The notes beneath the pieces are model-generated. The model was given only the letters and a program-made list of their open reading frames with translations, had not been told where the DNA came from and made no database searches. A program made the position numbers and the translations under genes. From Oscheius onirici (Eukaryota > Nematoda > Chromadorea > Rhabditida > Rhabditidae), in the NCBI GenBank assembly GCA_932521025.1, contig OW051473.1:11284001-11348000 (forward strand): a DNA stretch of 64,000 bases, written 5' to 3'. Shown here one piece after another: positions 1-11,000 of the stretch. Each line of letters starts with the position of its first letter. The stretch's first letter is position 1.

Positions 1-318
1 AAAACTCACAGTCCGGAAATCGATAGCAGCTGGGTCATTAGGACAGGGTTCAAGCGATCCCAGTAATCCACTTGCTAATTCCCGCCGCCACAACTATTCA
101 CAAGTTGGTCTCCATGGGAAGGTCAGCTGAAAATTGGGCCAATAAGCCGCGGCTCGGAAGCTGCATTTGCATGCGTTTAGTCGAAGAAAACGGGAACAGA
201 TGTTCAAAGGTTAAGCTCAGATATAGTTTTTTGGCCGGTTTCCAACGGATTACGACAAACATGGAAGGTACCCATATTTTATTCCCATGCAATAGAAACC
301 CGCAAAATCTGACCAACT

Positions 319-895
319 TTAAATTCGTCGGCGGATAACATCACGCTCGAAGTGTTCGGCAGTCATCTGTCCAGGAAGACGCTCACAGCCAGGATTGAAC
401 ACGGAATAGGCACTTATCTTAAAGTGATATATGGTACGGGCTTAAGTGAACACAAACCTCGCCTGCTTGCTTCTGACCTAGGCTGAAGAAAAGGGTCAAA
501 AGAGCAGAAAGGATGAAGAATACTGCGCCAAAACCGATTCTAAAGTGATTCTCACAAAAAATGAATAGAAACTCACGAATATGCACCGATTTGTAGCAGA
601 ACATAAAAGATGCCGGTCACAGCCAAAGTAGCCGTAGGATTTTGATCGTAGAAGTTCATGTACCGGTGTGTTGGCAGCCAAAATAAGAAGTCGGTTTGGA
701 ACAACTTGCTCAAAAACGAGAGGTCTTCACTTTTGGATGGTTTTACAGGAACTTGACGTTCTTCCTAAAAGAAATTTTGAAAAGTTTACAATTTGGACAT
801 ACCTTGGGAACAAGATCCTTTTCTTCGGATTTTTGACCATCCTGTACTTTTTTAGATTCTCGGAAAGCTTCTAGTCGAGCACGAGCTGCATTCAT
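319..895 (-). CDS. SAYSD1: SAYSvFN domain protein, SAYSD1 ortholog (4 exons, 153 aa)
   Basis: Spliced on the minus strand: 895-803, 764-577, 539-458, 417-319; exon phases close without a gap. The N-terminus is charged and Arg/Lys-rich (MNAARARLEAFRESKK), followed by two hydrophobic segments (around TLAVTGIFYVLL and FGAVFFILSALLTLFF). The C-terminal 35 residues carry the family signature ISAYSVFNPGCERLPGQ and the conserved tail TAEHFERD. SAYSD1 is known as a small ER membrane protein linked to quality control at the translocon; that role is family knowledge, not visible here. The ATG lies 4 nt behind a TTACAG acceptor, which suggests a trans-splice site. Length agrees with the family (about 180 aa). 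Confidence 0.88.
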
Positions 896-1108
896 GGATC
901 TGTAATGCAAAAAATATAGAAAAAAAAATGTTAAAAATTGGGAAGTACTGGGACAAATGGAATAAAACAACGGAATGACGGCCAAAATTGATATGTTAGC
1001 TGTTAATGAGTGTTAACCCAAAAATTGTAGCTGAAATAATACAAGAATTGCCCAGAAAAAAATTTTTTGACAGGAAAAGATGACGTATGGCTGACAATAG
1101 ATCCAAAA

Positions 1109-1315
1109 ATGGACATGATAGCCATAGAAAAGTACCGTAGTGCACACTGCCCGTTTGACCGAAAAGACGCCGTGCGTTCCCTTGTTTGCCTTCCCAGAGT
1201 ACTTGAATCGAAAGAATCACAGCCTGATGGATGTTGTATAGACGCGAATACGGCTATTTGGCATCAAAAAGTTGTTGAAAACGTTAAAAAATTGTTGCAT
1301 AGCCCGAAAAATTGA
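1109..1315 (+). CDS. Small protein of unknown function (68 aa, start uncertain)
   Basis: The open frame runs from a TTTTTTGACAG acceptor at about 1074 to TGA at 1313-1315, with AATAAA immediately behind at 1317-1322. The first in-frame ATG is 1109. If an upstream exon exists the protein would begin earlier with GKDDVWLTIDPK. It has four cysteines (HCPFD, LVCLP, GCCID) and a basic C-terminus. I do not recognise the family. It is divergent from SAYSD1 with about 200 bp between. The acceptor plus the poly(A) signal are the main reasons to believe it is a gene. Confidence 0.4.
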   Translation: MDMIAIEKYRSAHCPFDRKDAVRSLVCLPRVLESKESQPDGCCIDANTAIWHQKVVENVKKLLHSPKN

Positions 1316-1316
1316 T

Positions 1317-1322
1317 AATAAA
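1317..1322 (+). terminator. Poly(A) signal AATAAA
   Basis: AATAAA two bases after the stop of the 1109-1315 gene, so the 3' UTR would be very short. Confidence 0.5.
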
Positions 1323-3670
1323 TGCGGGAAAGTCGAAAAGAGGGAAAAATATCAGGATTTCAAGTCTTTTTCGAGCACGATGAGTCATTTTCTCCTTCCG
1401 CTATAAGGACATCAAGCCCGGGCGGAAACATCGTTAGCCGGCAAGTGACAAAACTCTGAATTCACACACAGCTGGCGAGAAGATTAGAGACGAAAAGGGT
1501 ATTTGAGGGCTAGCCGTGTTCAAAACCGGACGACATTGAGGTTGGAAGTGATAGTGGATTGGCCAAGTTTCTTCTGACTCTCGTGTGTTCTGCCTCATAC
1601 ATCTTCTTGACTATTTCGACCACAACACTTAGAAAAACAATTTTTATAAATTTAATAAAGGTTTATTATATAAAAAATTGTTCGCCTGCAAATGCAAAGC
1701 AAACTTTACGACGTTGCTGTGGTGTATTGGATACAAGTTGAACACTTTAGAAAAGTAACCGCACGCTCTGGGATCTGCACTGGTCGGTTAAATATCCGGA
1801 AACCAGCCGGTTATGTAGACGTTGTGTCGCGCATCCAAGACCTGTAAGCTTACATAGATTTAGATATTTTTTCAAGACTCACCAAATATAAACTTCTGCA
1901 AATCGTGTAATATTCGTTCAAAATTAGAGGTGATTTAGGCATCTCTGAAAACATTCACGTAAACCATTGTGCATCAAGAAAGCGAAAATTTTGCAAGGAG
2001 GTAATGCAAAATGTACTATGTGGCTCAAAAAATTGTAAATTTTTGGCTGGACAAGAAATGGCACCTGTTCATGCTTTTTCTCAGAGGTTAGTAATGCCGT
2101 TATTTTGTGGACTTGGTGTTACAAGGACGCAACATTTCCAGGATCCTACAGATTGCAAAAGTAGACGTTCAGCTGTCAGGGCTTTGACAGCGCTGATAAG
2201 CAGTTTTTATGGGATCTTTTCAAACAAATAGACCGGTTGGAGGAAAATGGTGAAATCCTGATTCCTGTATTTCTGTCTTTGATTTTGCGTTACAACCATA
2301 CAACTTGCGAATAAAGAAGATGAAACTTTTCAACATTCAATAAGGATGCATTGATAAAACTTATTTGGTCCCGAATGCGAAGCAACTTTTGCAATGAATG
2401 AACAGAGCTTGTTGATGTAAATGTTATGCAAATGTTCCTGAATTGTTCGAAACAGATGCACAGTTGTTGTTTGCAAGTCGTAGCCATCCATTTAAAATAT
2501 CAGTTGTTGAATGGAATAACGCTTTCATACCGAGTAACTTGCATACGCACGGATAGGCTGCTCTGTGGCCGTCATCTGAGCATTTGTCAGAAACCCTTAC
2601 CAAGATCTGTAAATCGGCGGATTTGGCTTTGCCTCTCATTAGTGCAGAACGCATTGTGCTTAAAATCGCGCGCGCCAGAAGCGTTTTCAGGTTTCGGGAC
2701 CCACTCCATCGGATTCAGCGTAATAAGTTACCCCTAGAATATTAGTTTGAAGTCGGTATCTCGAAACCGTTGTTAAAGAAATGTTAGGTCAAAAACTGGG
2801 TTCTTTCCCGTGGAGCGTACTTTATGTAGTTTATGCCCGCGGCATAAAGTTACGCCCCCGATAAATTGCTGTACCACGGAGTTATGGTCGAAACATATGA
2901 AAAGTACCAAAATTGCAGCTAGTGATTCAACCCGCAAAAGGAGAGGAAAGAAGCAAATCGACTGATGTTTTTGGGTAATACCAGCCGTCTACGACGGCTG
3001 TCGCCGCCCTGGCGCTCAGAAGTGCGAAGAATGTTGTCCAAACATTAGTTTTCTCGTTCCCCCTAACAATAAGTTCAAAACTATCTAATCCTAAGAAAAA
3101 AAAATTGTCCTGACTTGTTCATGGTCATGGACAAACAAACATCCAAACAGAGCCCACCACAGACACCATTGCGCTTTAGATAGTTTAGATCTTCTGTTCA
3201 TATATCTATTATGAGCTAAAAAATCAGATCCGCGCAATGTATCTGCGAGGGGGAGGGGTCTTTTGTCCTCCCACCCCGTAGATTTTGCTTGCGGGGGGGG
3301 ACAAAAGGGTACCAGCCTCTGCAAGGCTCCAGACCCGATTTTCAACTAACTAGTGTACACTCCTGCATAGACATGCCGATAAAGTTCCGCTTTAGAGTAA
3401 GAAAGATTTATAGGAACCAAAAACAGTGGAAACAGTAATGTCCTTGCAAAAAATGTATTTTTTCCTTATTGATTCGTTGTGTATGCTGCTGGTTCGCTGC
3501 TGGCGGTGTTCTTCCGGTGTAGAAGAGAAACCGCACGAATACAAGCCGGTCTTGTGCCTAATGAAGACAAAAGCGGCTTGTCCATTTCAGGTTTCTGTTT
3601 TCCATCCTCGCTGTTAGCTCAGATAGTTCCGTCCAATACTGTTTGCTGATGTATGTAGCACATAAAATAA
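1323..3670. other. Gene-poor stretch with a decayed coding-like segment
   Basis: No gene model can be supported. An A/T-rich patch near 1640-1680 holds another AATAAA (1654-1659). From about 2430 to 2738 one plus-strand frame reads like protein except for a single TAG: SHPFKISVVEWNNAFIPSN before it and AALWPSSEHLSETLTKICK then LALPLISAERIVLKIARAR after it. No splice sites fit around the stop, so it looks like a pseudogene fragment of unknown family. A G-run sits at 3292-3300. Confidence 0.35.
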
Positions 3671-3796
3671 AAATACCCTTATACTAAAGCGCCGAGTTTA
3701 CCCGATGTGTTAGAACATCTAAACTATTAAAATGCTATGGTGTCTTGGCGGTTTGAATGTGTCGGGTAGTCTCGGCGCTTTAGTATAAGGGTATCC
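3671..3796. mobile_element. Short inverted-repeat element (MITE), Tc1/mariner-like ends
   Basis: About 122 bp bounded by inverted repeats beginning CCCTTATACTAAAGCGCCGAG on the left (from 3676) and its near-perfect complement on the right (ending 3791). The arms stay complementary for about 35 nt, with a few mismatches, around a loop of roughly 50 nt. Both ends abut TA, the target duplication expected of Tc1/mariner elements. There is no coding capacity, so it is a non-autonomous element. Confidence 0.75.
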
Positions 3797-3803
3797 TGTA
3801 TGT

Positions 3804-3878
3804 AATTTTTTGGTGTAGTGGTAAGTGGCGCCGCTTTTGACGCAAACAAACCGGGTTCGAGTTCGCGCGGAATTTTTC
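3804..3878 (+). repeat. tRNA-like sequence (degenerate tRNA or SINE head)
   Basis: A good A box (TGGTGTAGTGGTAAG, 3811-3825) and B box (GGTTCGAGTTC, 3854-3864) lie at tRNA-like spacing, so pol III promoter elements are present. The flanks that should form the acceptor stem (AATTTTT on both sides) cannot pair and I see no normal anticodon stem. It therefore looks like a pseudo-tRNA or the tRNA-derived head of a SINE. It starts only 10 bp after the MITE. Confidence 0.5.
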
Positions 3879-4942
3879 AGGGCTACCGCGAACAAAGCCA
3901 CCATAATACCAAAAACTCGAGTGTAAGGGATTCTAGCGAGCTCTAACCAATCCAGTCTCGATCCTTTCTTGGAGCAACTGGACATCGGTGCGGTAAAGTT
4001 GTCTGGTCTCGAACTGATGTGAGTGCAAAGATGAACTCACACATTTGGCTAGTACACAGGGACTTGCTACTTGTAAATTCTATTAAATTTGAAAAAGCAA
4101 TCATCACATGTTCCCATTTTATCTGGAGAGGAGACAGGACGAACTGAACGAAAAGACGCTAGTTCTCGAATATATCAAGCTCGTCACGATGAAGAACATT
4201 GACGGCGACGTTTTAGTGATTTTTTCTGAGCTTGCTGAAAAATAGCCACATTTCGACACAGATATTCCTGGAAAAGACGTTGGCCATTCCGTCGCCAGCT
4301 ACGTGGACGAGCTCAAGGGATGAATCAGGGTCATTGAAGCCGATAGAACCTCTCCGGAAGCTTTCCTCCTCCGTCAGGGCTTCTAATTTGTTCCCGTTTA
4401 GTTCCCATTGTTTGTTAGAATTTCAAAAAAAACTTTTTTTTCGTTTACCATTTTTGGGTTCTTCTTCTTTCGCGTATCCGTGACGGAAGCCTCTGGCTAC
4501 CTGTTGAATCACTGCTTGCATCCTATTTTCTTCGTTTTTTTTGCCTTTTCAGGACTAAAGCTAAAGAAATCTACCTGAAAAGATGATCAGTTTAGTCAGT
4601 TTGGTCGGTAGCTCGTTCCAGTTTGGTGAGACTATATAAATATAAAAACAACTGGAAATTGCATTTGAAAGGACCTAAAAATGCTGCAAATTAGCAAAAA
4701 TTGATTTTGTCAAACAAGTATAGCACCGCCCTGATGTTTTTCTTGTCTTTTTTCTGCAAAGTGTTCAATAATCGAAGAAAACAACCCCGATATCTCTTCT
4801 GCTTATTGACAATCACGCGTTCATGTTTTGCCAATTGATTTGTTTTCTATAAGATGTGTCCAGTTAGGGTGGTCACGTATCAGTGCGTCTCCTGTTGTTG
4901 TAGAAGGAAACAGTGTCGTCTGGTTTCCACTACAGCTATACA
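3879..4942. other. Upstream region of the adducin-type gene; one unplaced exon-like ORF
   Basis: A plus-strand ORF at 4110-4245 reads MFPFYLERRQDELNEK then LVLEYIKLVTMKNIDGDV and looks coding, but I could not connect it by splicing to the gene at 4943. It may be an upstream exon or a relic. Nothing else is recognisable. Confidence 0.3.
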
Positions 4943-6049
4943 ATGTTTCAATCTGGTGTCATGAAATCGACCGCTATGCCTCACATTCGTACGTTTAAGC
5001 ATATTTTTGGTACCTTTAAGTTTAAGGAGGCCTAAACAATGCCCCAGTAATACCAATAGCCGATATTCCTACACATTCGGATTATTCGAAAGAGGAGGTT
5101 CAGTTAAGGAATCAGCTAGCTTCTTTGTACCGTCTAGTTGACAAGTTTCATTGGAGTCAAGCCATTTTTAACCATATGACGGTAAGAGTCGCAAATTTTA
5201 AGCTTAATATATCTTAGGTGAGAATCCATAATGATGAGGGGCAAGACGAAATCCTGATCAATCCCTTTGGATTCGCGTATCATGAAGTTACTGCGTCTAG
5301 TCTGGTGAAAGTTGATCTCAAGGGCAATATTATTGACCAAGGAAGCACAAACAATCCTATTAATCAGGTACATTCTTTTAACATTCTCTCTTAAAGAACC
5401 CTTAAGGCTGGCTACGTTCTTCACTCTACGATCCACAAAGGCCGTCCAGATATTCAAGCAGTTCTTCACCTCCACACTCCCTCAGTAACAGCCGTCTCGA
5501 GCATGAAATGTGGTCTACTGCCCTGTTGTCAAGAAGCAATGATTCTTGGCCCTGTCGCCTATCATGAGTACCAGGTTTAAAACAGTGTCCTCTGTCCATC
5601 ATAAACACATTTAAGGGCATAGTTGTTGACGACGGAGATGAGGAGCGTGCTTCGTTGGTGTCTGACCTTGGCGACAAGAATATCATGATCCTTCGGAACC
5701 ACGGTTTTGTCGTTGTCGGCAAAACAATCCAAGAGGCCTTTATTATGATGTATCACTTAATTCTCGCGTGTGAGACACAGGTACACAGCTTTTTTGATAT
5801 TTTCTTAAGAAAATCATTCAGGTCCGAGCATTAAGTTGTGGCGGTGTTACTGAACTCCACATTCCGATGAAAGACGCCGTGTACCGGGCCTATTGCATAG
5901 CTAATAACGGAGCCGGAGGCGTGAACCGTGAAAAAAACGGCTGTGTTCGAAATGATCGCTGGAAGATCGGTGAACTCGAATGGCAAGCATGGATGCGAAG
6001 TTTGGACAGCCTTGGTCTCCGAACCGGCTACAACTACAGGACAATTTAA
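4943..6049 (+). CDS. Adducin-like protein consisting only of the class II aldolase head domain (303 aa)
   Basis: Exons 4943-4988, 5027-5181, 5218-5367, 5407-5574, 5616-5780, 5822-6049; all phases agree. Adducin head landmarks occur in order: [93 protein letters not shown] and the closing [17 protein letters not shown]. Adducins cap and bundle actin on the spectrin skeleton, using a neck, tail and basic MARCKS-like end. Here TAA follows two codons after the last head motif, so neck and tail are absent. The aldolase His positions (HLH, NHG) are retained. The ATG lies behind a CACTACAG acceptor, a likely trans-splice site. Whether further 3' exons exist in another isoform cannot be excluded. Confidence 0.85.
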
Positions 6050-6128
6050 TTTGACCTTTAATGTAAACTATGTAAATTTAAAACTGTATATGATATCAAT
6101 TGAAGGGCACTTGATTTCTTGGTAGTTG

Positions 6129-6275
6129 ATGGGAGGATTAGTGAAGAAAGTAGGCAGCAGCGGCGGTGGTAATAATCATCGGGATGGACATCTTGCTGTC
6201 GGCACTGTTGCAAAGATCGCTGTCACAGCAACAGGATTGGTCACGGTTGCTTCCTTGGCATCCTTCGCGCTGTAA
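6129..6275 (+). CDS. Possible very small membrane protein (48 aa)
   Basis: The ATG follows a TTCTTGGTAG acceptor-like site and the frame gives MGGLVKKVGSSGGGNNH followed by a hydrophobic C-terminus (TVAKIAVTATGLVTVASLA) and TAA. GTAAGG at the end could instead be a splice donor, making this one exon of a longer gene. It lies 80 bp after the adducin stop on the same strand. Family unknown. Confidence 0.3.
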   Translation: MGGLVKKVGSSGGGNNHRDGHLAVGTVAKIAVTATGLVTVASLASFAL

Positions 6276-6462
6276 GGAAGAAATAGTTTTGTTTTTAGTC
6301 AATTTCTACACGAGTAGTTTGTATACAGTATCTTCAGAGTCTGGTTGTGAGATTTCGAGAGTTTTTGGCAGAAATCTAATCTGCACCTTTTTTCCTTCTA
6401 ACTTCTCGCGAATGGTGTAGTCAACTCGAACGCCGTTTAAGGAACTTTCCCTAGCCCGACAT

Positions 6463-6782
6463 TCAAAAAACCCGAGCAGTCTGGCCAACCAACTTTGATC
6501 TTAGCGCCATTTTAAAGCAAACCTGGCAAACATTCGGCGTTCCACAAGATCTGCTCTCTATGAATAGCTTCTGTCCAAAGTTGTCAAAGGATTCCGTGTA
6601 TGACTTGTAGCAGAATCTGGAGTCGTATGCGCATTCAACCTAAAAGTTGTAGATGAATTTAACAAACCAAATGTTACCCGAGAGTGCATATTGTTTTGGT
6701 ACTGGGTGCTTCTCTGATAGTCGTAGCATCTTAGAGCATAGATGGCAGAAAGGGAGAGGAGAAAAATCACAGCTGACTGCAT
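6463..6782 (-). CDS. Small secreted Cys-rich protein (2 exons, about 93 aa)
   Basis: Exons 6782-6678 and 6639-6463. Exon 1 starts with a clear signal peptide, MQSAVIFLLSLSAIYALRC. The mature part has RCYDYQRS, ECAYDSRFCYKSY, RSCGTPNVCQVC, giving eight cysteines after cleavage in a spacing reminiscent of nematode ET-module and Ly6-like secreted proteins. The C-terminus is uncertain: an alternative acceptor would splice into a frame continuing to 6306 (FFECRARESSLNG...). Function unknown. Confidence 0.5.
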
Positions 6783-8095
6783 CTCAAGAGAGTTTGTCTG
6801 ATTGTCCGCGCGGCTTCTTAAAACATGAGCATTTCATATTTACGGGAGCCAAATGTACACAGAAGAGTTTCTGGCAAACACACGTATTCCGTGATATCAG
6901 ACAGCGAAAAATGAAAGAGAGAGAGAGAGTCGGGAGGGCAGTTTATTGAATCACAAAATCTCAATGCGGCCAAAAGGTCAGCTATTTTGGACAATAAAAC
7001 GGAATAATATGAAAGTTATTCAATGTGACACATTTGCCACCAAACACCGAGAGAGAGAGCTCTAGCAGACAACTGTTGTGCCGTTTTCTACCCGAACTCT
7101 GTTTTCCATTAAAAGCTCACAAAGCCTGTTCAAACAGTTTTCGCGCAACGGCAAATGGCAGTGACTAATGGCTCTCTCTGTGAAGTAGTCGCCGCTCTTT
7201 TGCTCAGAAACTGTTTGCAAGCCAGAGAGACCAAAAAGCGTAGAGTATTAATAATTGACTCGGCATTTGAGGACTTTTTCTGTTTTCCAGAATCATGAGA
7301 ATTAAATCAACAGTACTCTCTGGCGCAGCGGATAATATACTCGCAAAGCACACAGAGAAATAACAACACGAGGTGAATTTCTGCGCGGAAACATTGGATT
7401 AAAGGGAGTCAAATTTCCAGTTTTAATGTACAAGGTACCAGTTTTAATGAATCTAAAAAGTTGGAATGTCTAGGAGACTCTCTGCTCGTGCATGAGTGAA
7501 CACTCTAGCTCTTGGGGACACGAAAAGGCTAAACGGTGGTTCCGCGTCTGCAAAAGGCACGAAAATGTGGATATTTTGAAATGTCGGAAAATGTTCTGGA
7601 GGCATGCGATCCCATTAGTTTCTCGGAGGACAAGTGCTTGCCATAGGCTCTAACACGATAAGGAGATAATTGAGAAGGCGGACTACTACTGAGGGAGCTA
7701 GGCAAGCAGCTAGACATAACTTTTTGGCTGAGATCAGGTTACCTGCTCTAGAACAAGATCAGGGGACTGAATAGTAATGGAAAACAGCTTTCAATTGGTG
7801 AAATATACAGGGGAGAGGAAAACATTGAGTTCTTTATTTACCGTCGGTTACTGTCGTGTTTTCCTTTAGCTATTTATCAACAACTTAAAAAGTTGTTTTA
7901 TTTAGTCGACATCACAAAAATTTTCGCAGGCTACACGTGAATATTACCCTTGACGGGGATATGCAGTTATTATGAACAGAATGAAGCGAAAGACCTAAAA
8001 AATTTTGGTCCATAGGAAACCGGAAAATAGATACGCATCCCCGGGAAGGGGAAACACCGTATTAGGTAAGAGAAAAGCTTGAGGTGAGTCTATTG
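6783..8095. other. Gene-free interval
   Basis: About 1.3 kb without a supportable exon on either strand, containing purine-rich runs (GAGAGAGAGAG near 6916 and 7052). It probably holds the 3' flank of the myosin gene and the upstream region of the 6.5-kb gene. Confidence 0.5.
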
Positions 8096-11000
8096 TTATG
8101 CCTCTTTTGGTAACATTTGACAACAGTGGGTCAGGTAGAGAGCCGAGGGGAGGGTGAGCATTTCAAGCTGGAAGTCTGAGTAAGTGAAGGGTACTTCTCC
8201 AATTGGTGCTACGAATGTCCCCGCGAGGATGAGAGCGTCCTAAAAGTTGGTTTGAAAATAGAATCAGTCGGTTTCTCTGTCTGTCTCTCTGTCTCTCAGT
8301 CTTTCTGTCCCTTTGTTTTTCTGTCTTTCTGTTTCTCCAATCTAATATCTACTTTTTCTTTGTCAGATCCATGAAGCTGGACTTCCCGCTCAACAAGACG
8401 TTTTTGTACAGTGACCAAGAATTTGGGATCAATGTTTCTCTCTTCAAAGTCTTGACCAGGAGTGTAATGTTGAAGAATGGCAACAACCTAAAATATCTTG
8501 TTCAGAGACCTCTTTTTGCCTATTTACCTGTCTCGGTTTCAACAGATCCGTCATTTCTCCACAGATTGTATCCAAGTTGGACTCATCCTTCCTACTCTGA
8601 AGCAAATGGCAGGCTTGAACAAGTGGGTCCAGACATGGTCTAAGATCATTGAATCCTTTCGATGACAGCCAATTTTGCACTTCCATGACGTTGTGTCTGC
8701 AAACAAAAACATTGGCTCGGCGGCTGATTGAAAACACTCACTTGATTTGGATTGCCTTTTCGAAAGTGCACAGATCTTTGCGGAACATCAGCTGATTCAG
8801 GGCAAGGGTGCTGATCCAGTTTGACATCTGACGGAACACGTGCTTCAGAAGTTCCTGATCAGCTCCATAGACTGATAGTTTGGCGTGAATGAAGTGCATG
8901 AAGTCCAGAAGATCTGCCAGGTACTTTTTGGGATCTTTACCATCAGCTGACTTGACGCGAGGTCCCAAACCATCTGTACTCTCATGCTGCAACACTCCCG
9001 GCACAATTTTGGGCTCCAAGATTGGCTGGACGGCCGTTTTCATCAGGACGCGATAGGTCTCCTCAACGAGATGACGGATCTGCTCCAATTGGCTTGAAAC
9101 ATCGCAGCCGATACGCTGACTGGTTTGGATATCACTGTTCTGCTTGTTCCAATCGACTGGCCAAACAGCTCCCGTACCGCCGTACTGTCGCAACAGATTC
9201 AAAAAGCTCCAAGTGTTTACGAGCCACATGGAGAGAATGTCGAGATCCGTCGAGCCGGCGATTCTGTCCTTTACCATGGTGTAGAAAGACTGACAGAGTT
9301 CGCCAACTTTTCCCTCGTCCCTATCGAAATATCGACAGGCTGTCAACAACAAGTAGGCAGGGAAGTTTTTGGTGATGATTCTCGCGACTCTCGGCTTGAG
9401 ATCTGGAAAAAAATCCGTAAAAAATAGATGATTGAGTTTACCAAAGACAAGAATTCTGGTCAGTTCCGGCAGATCCCAGACTTTCAAACGAGCCGAGTGA
9501 GGAACAACCAAGGTGCTTTCGACAGCCTTGTGAGACAATTCTGAGCCCGATGGTTCTGAAAACAACTGTGAAATGGTATGTATTCAGGATTACCTGATCC
9601 AGACACTGATTCTCTCAGTTTCTCATAAGCTTCCCGAAGATTTTCATGCTGTGAAACGACCTTCTGTGTCAAGTCAATGTTCTCTGAGGCGAGTTTCTGT
9701 ACTCTGACTTCCAGTGACGCTCTGCTGCTGACGTCTGATGGCTGCTGAAAAAAAGAAAGTTTATTTTTGAATATGAGCACAATTTATGGAATCCCGGTTA
9801 GCCAAAAGCCGAATCTACCTGACTGGTAGTTGGCATGTCGTCATCATCGGCCTCGTCGAAAGTCATACAGTAATAGTCGGGAACCCTGCTCATAGTGTCG
9901 ACCATGAGGGCTGAAGCTAGGTTTTGACCCTTGTCCATTTAAAGAGAGAAGGCAAGAGTGTTAACTAGGGGGGCGCCAATCAATGGGCCCATTACTCAAA
10001 AAGAGCCATGCATGACAATACGGCAGAGGAGAGAGAGGATGGAAATTTAAAAGAACGGCCAGGCAGAGATGGCCATCTGTGGAAAGTTTTTCGCCACAGC
10101 TGGTATGAGAAAGAGGAAAATGAGTATCGGCCAGTGGCCGGGCCGTGTAAATTGCAGGAGAGTGAGGGGGACGTTTTGAGGTCACCGAATGCGCGATAAA
10201 CCGATTTACTGACCAGAATCGGACATGGAAACCTGGATTTCGTTTGCGGTAACCTAACAAGCCTTGCCAGAGATCGATAGCATCGGAAAACTGCCTAGTC
10301 CCACTACGAGACAGAACAGGATCCCAATGACACACAGTTTGGTTGCTTTTTGGCTATGACATCAAACGGAAGGACGGCTGTGTACAAACGAACTTGAGCC
10401 TAATGATGAAAAGGCAGGAGAGACGGAAATAATGATGGGTAAAAGGTTGTGACCAGTAGGCATTGGTCAGGTTGCCCCTAGTAACGCAAATCCACGTAAA
10501 CATGCTCTCAGAGCTAATAGCAGTGAACAATCGACTGATAGTAGCCGTGCGGAGCAGCTGCCAAAATAGAGAGAGGAAATTGGGATCGGGGAGGAGCGTC
10601 GGAGGAACGGAATTCTAATGGTTTTGGACCAGTGTGTTTGCCGGCTAAATAACAACAGCTTTGTATATGAGGCAGAAAGGGCCGAAAGGGAAAGCTAGAA
10701 CAAATAGGCCGCGCACACCGGGCCGACGCCGGGAGATGCATATATTAGCTAGCAGTACATCAGCACAAAGCCGGCTAGTCGGGTAAAAATTTTTGGCGCG
10801 CTGAGTCACTGGATCAAGTTCCTTCAAGGACAATGTGGAAGAATCGATTATGACCGCTTGTCCTCTCTCTCTATACAAATACGGCTCTTTTGCGATAAAA
10901 AGAAGAGGACCCCCGCACGGCTATTTTGCAAGTTTACACAGTTAGCTGACTCTCCCGATGGACGATTTCAAACGTCATCGAGGGAAAAACCAGATGAATG

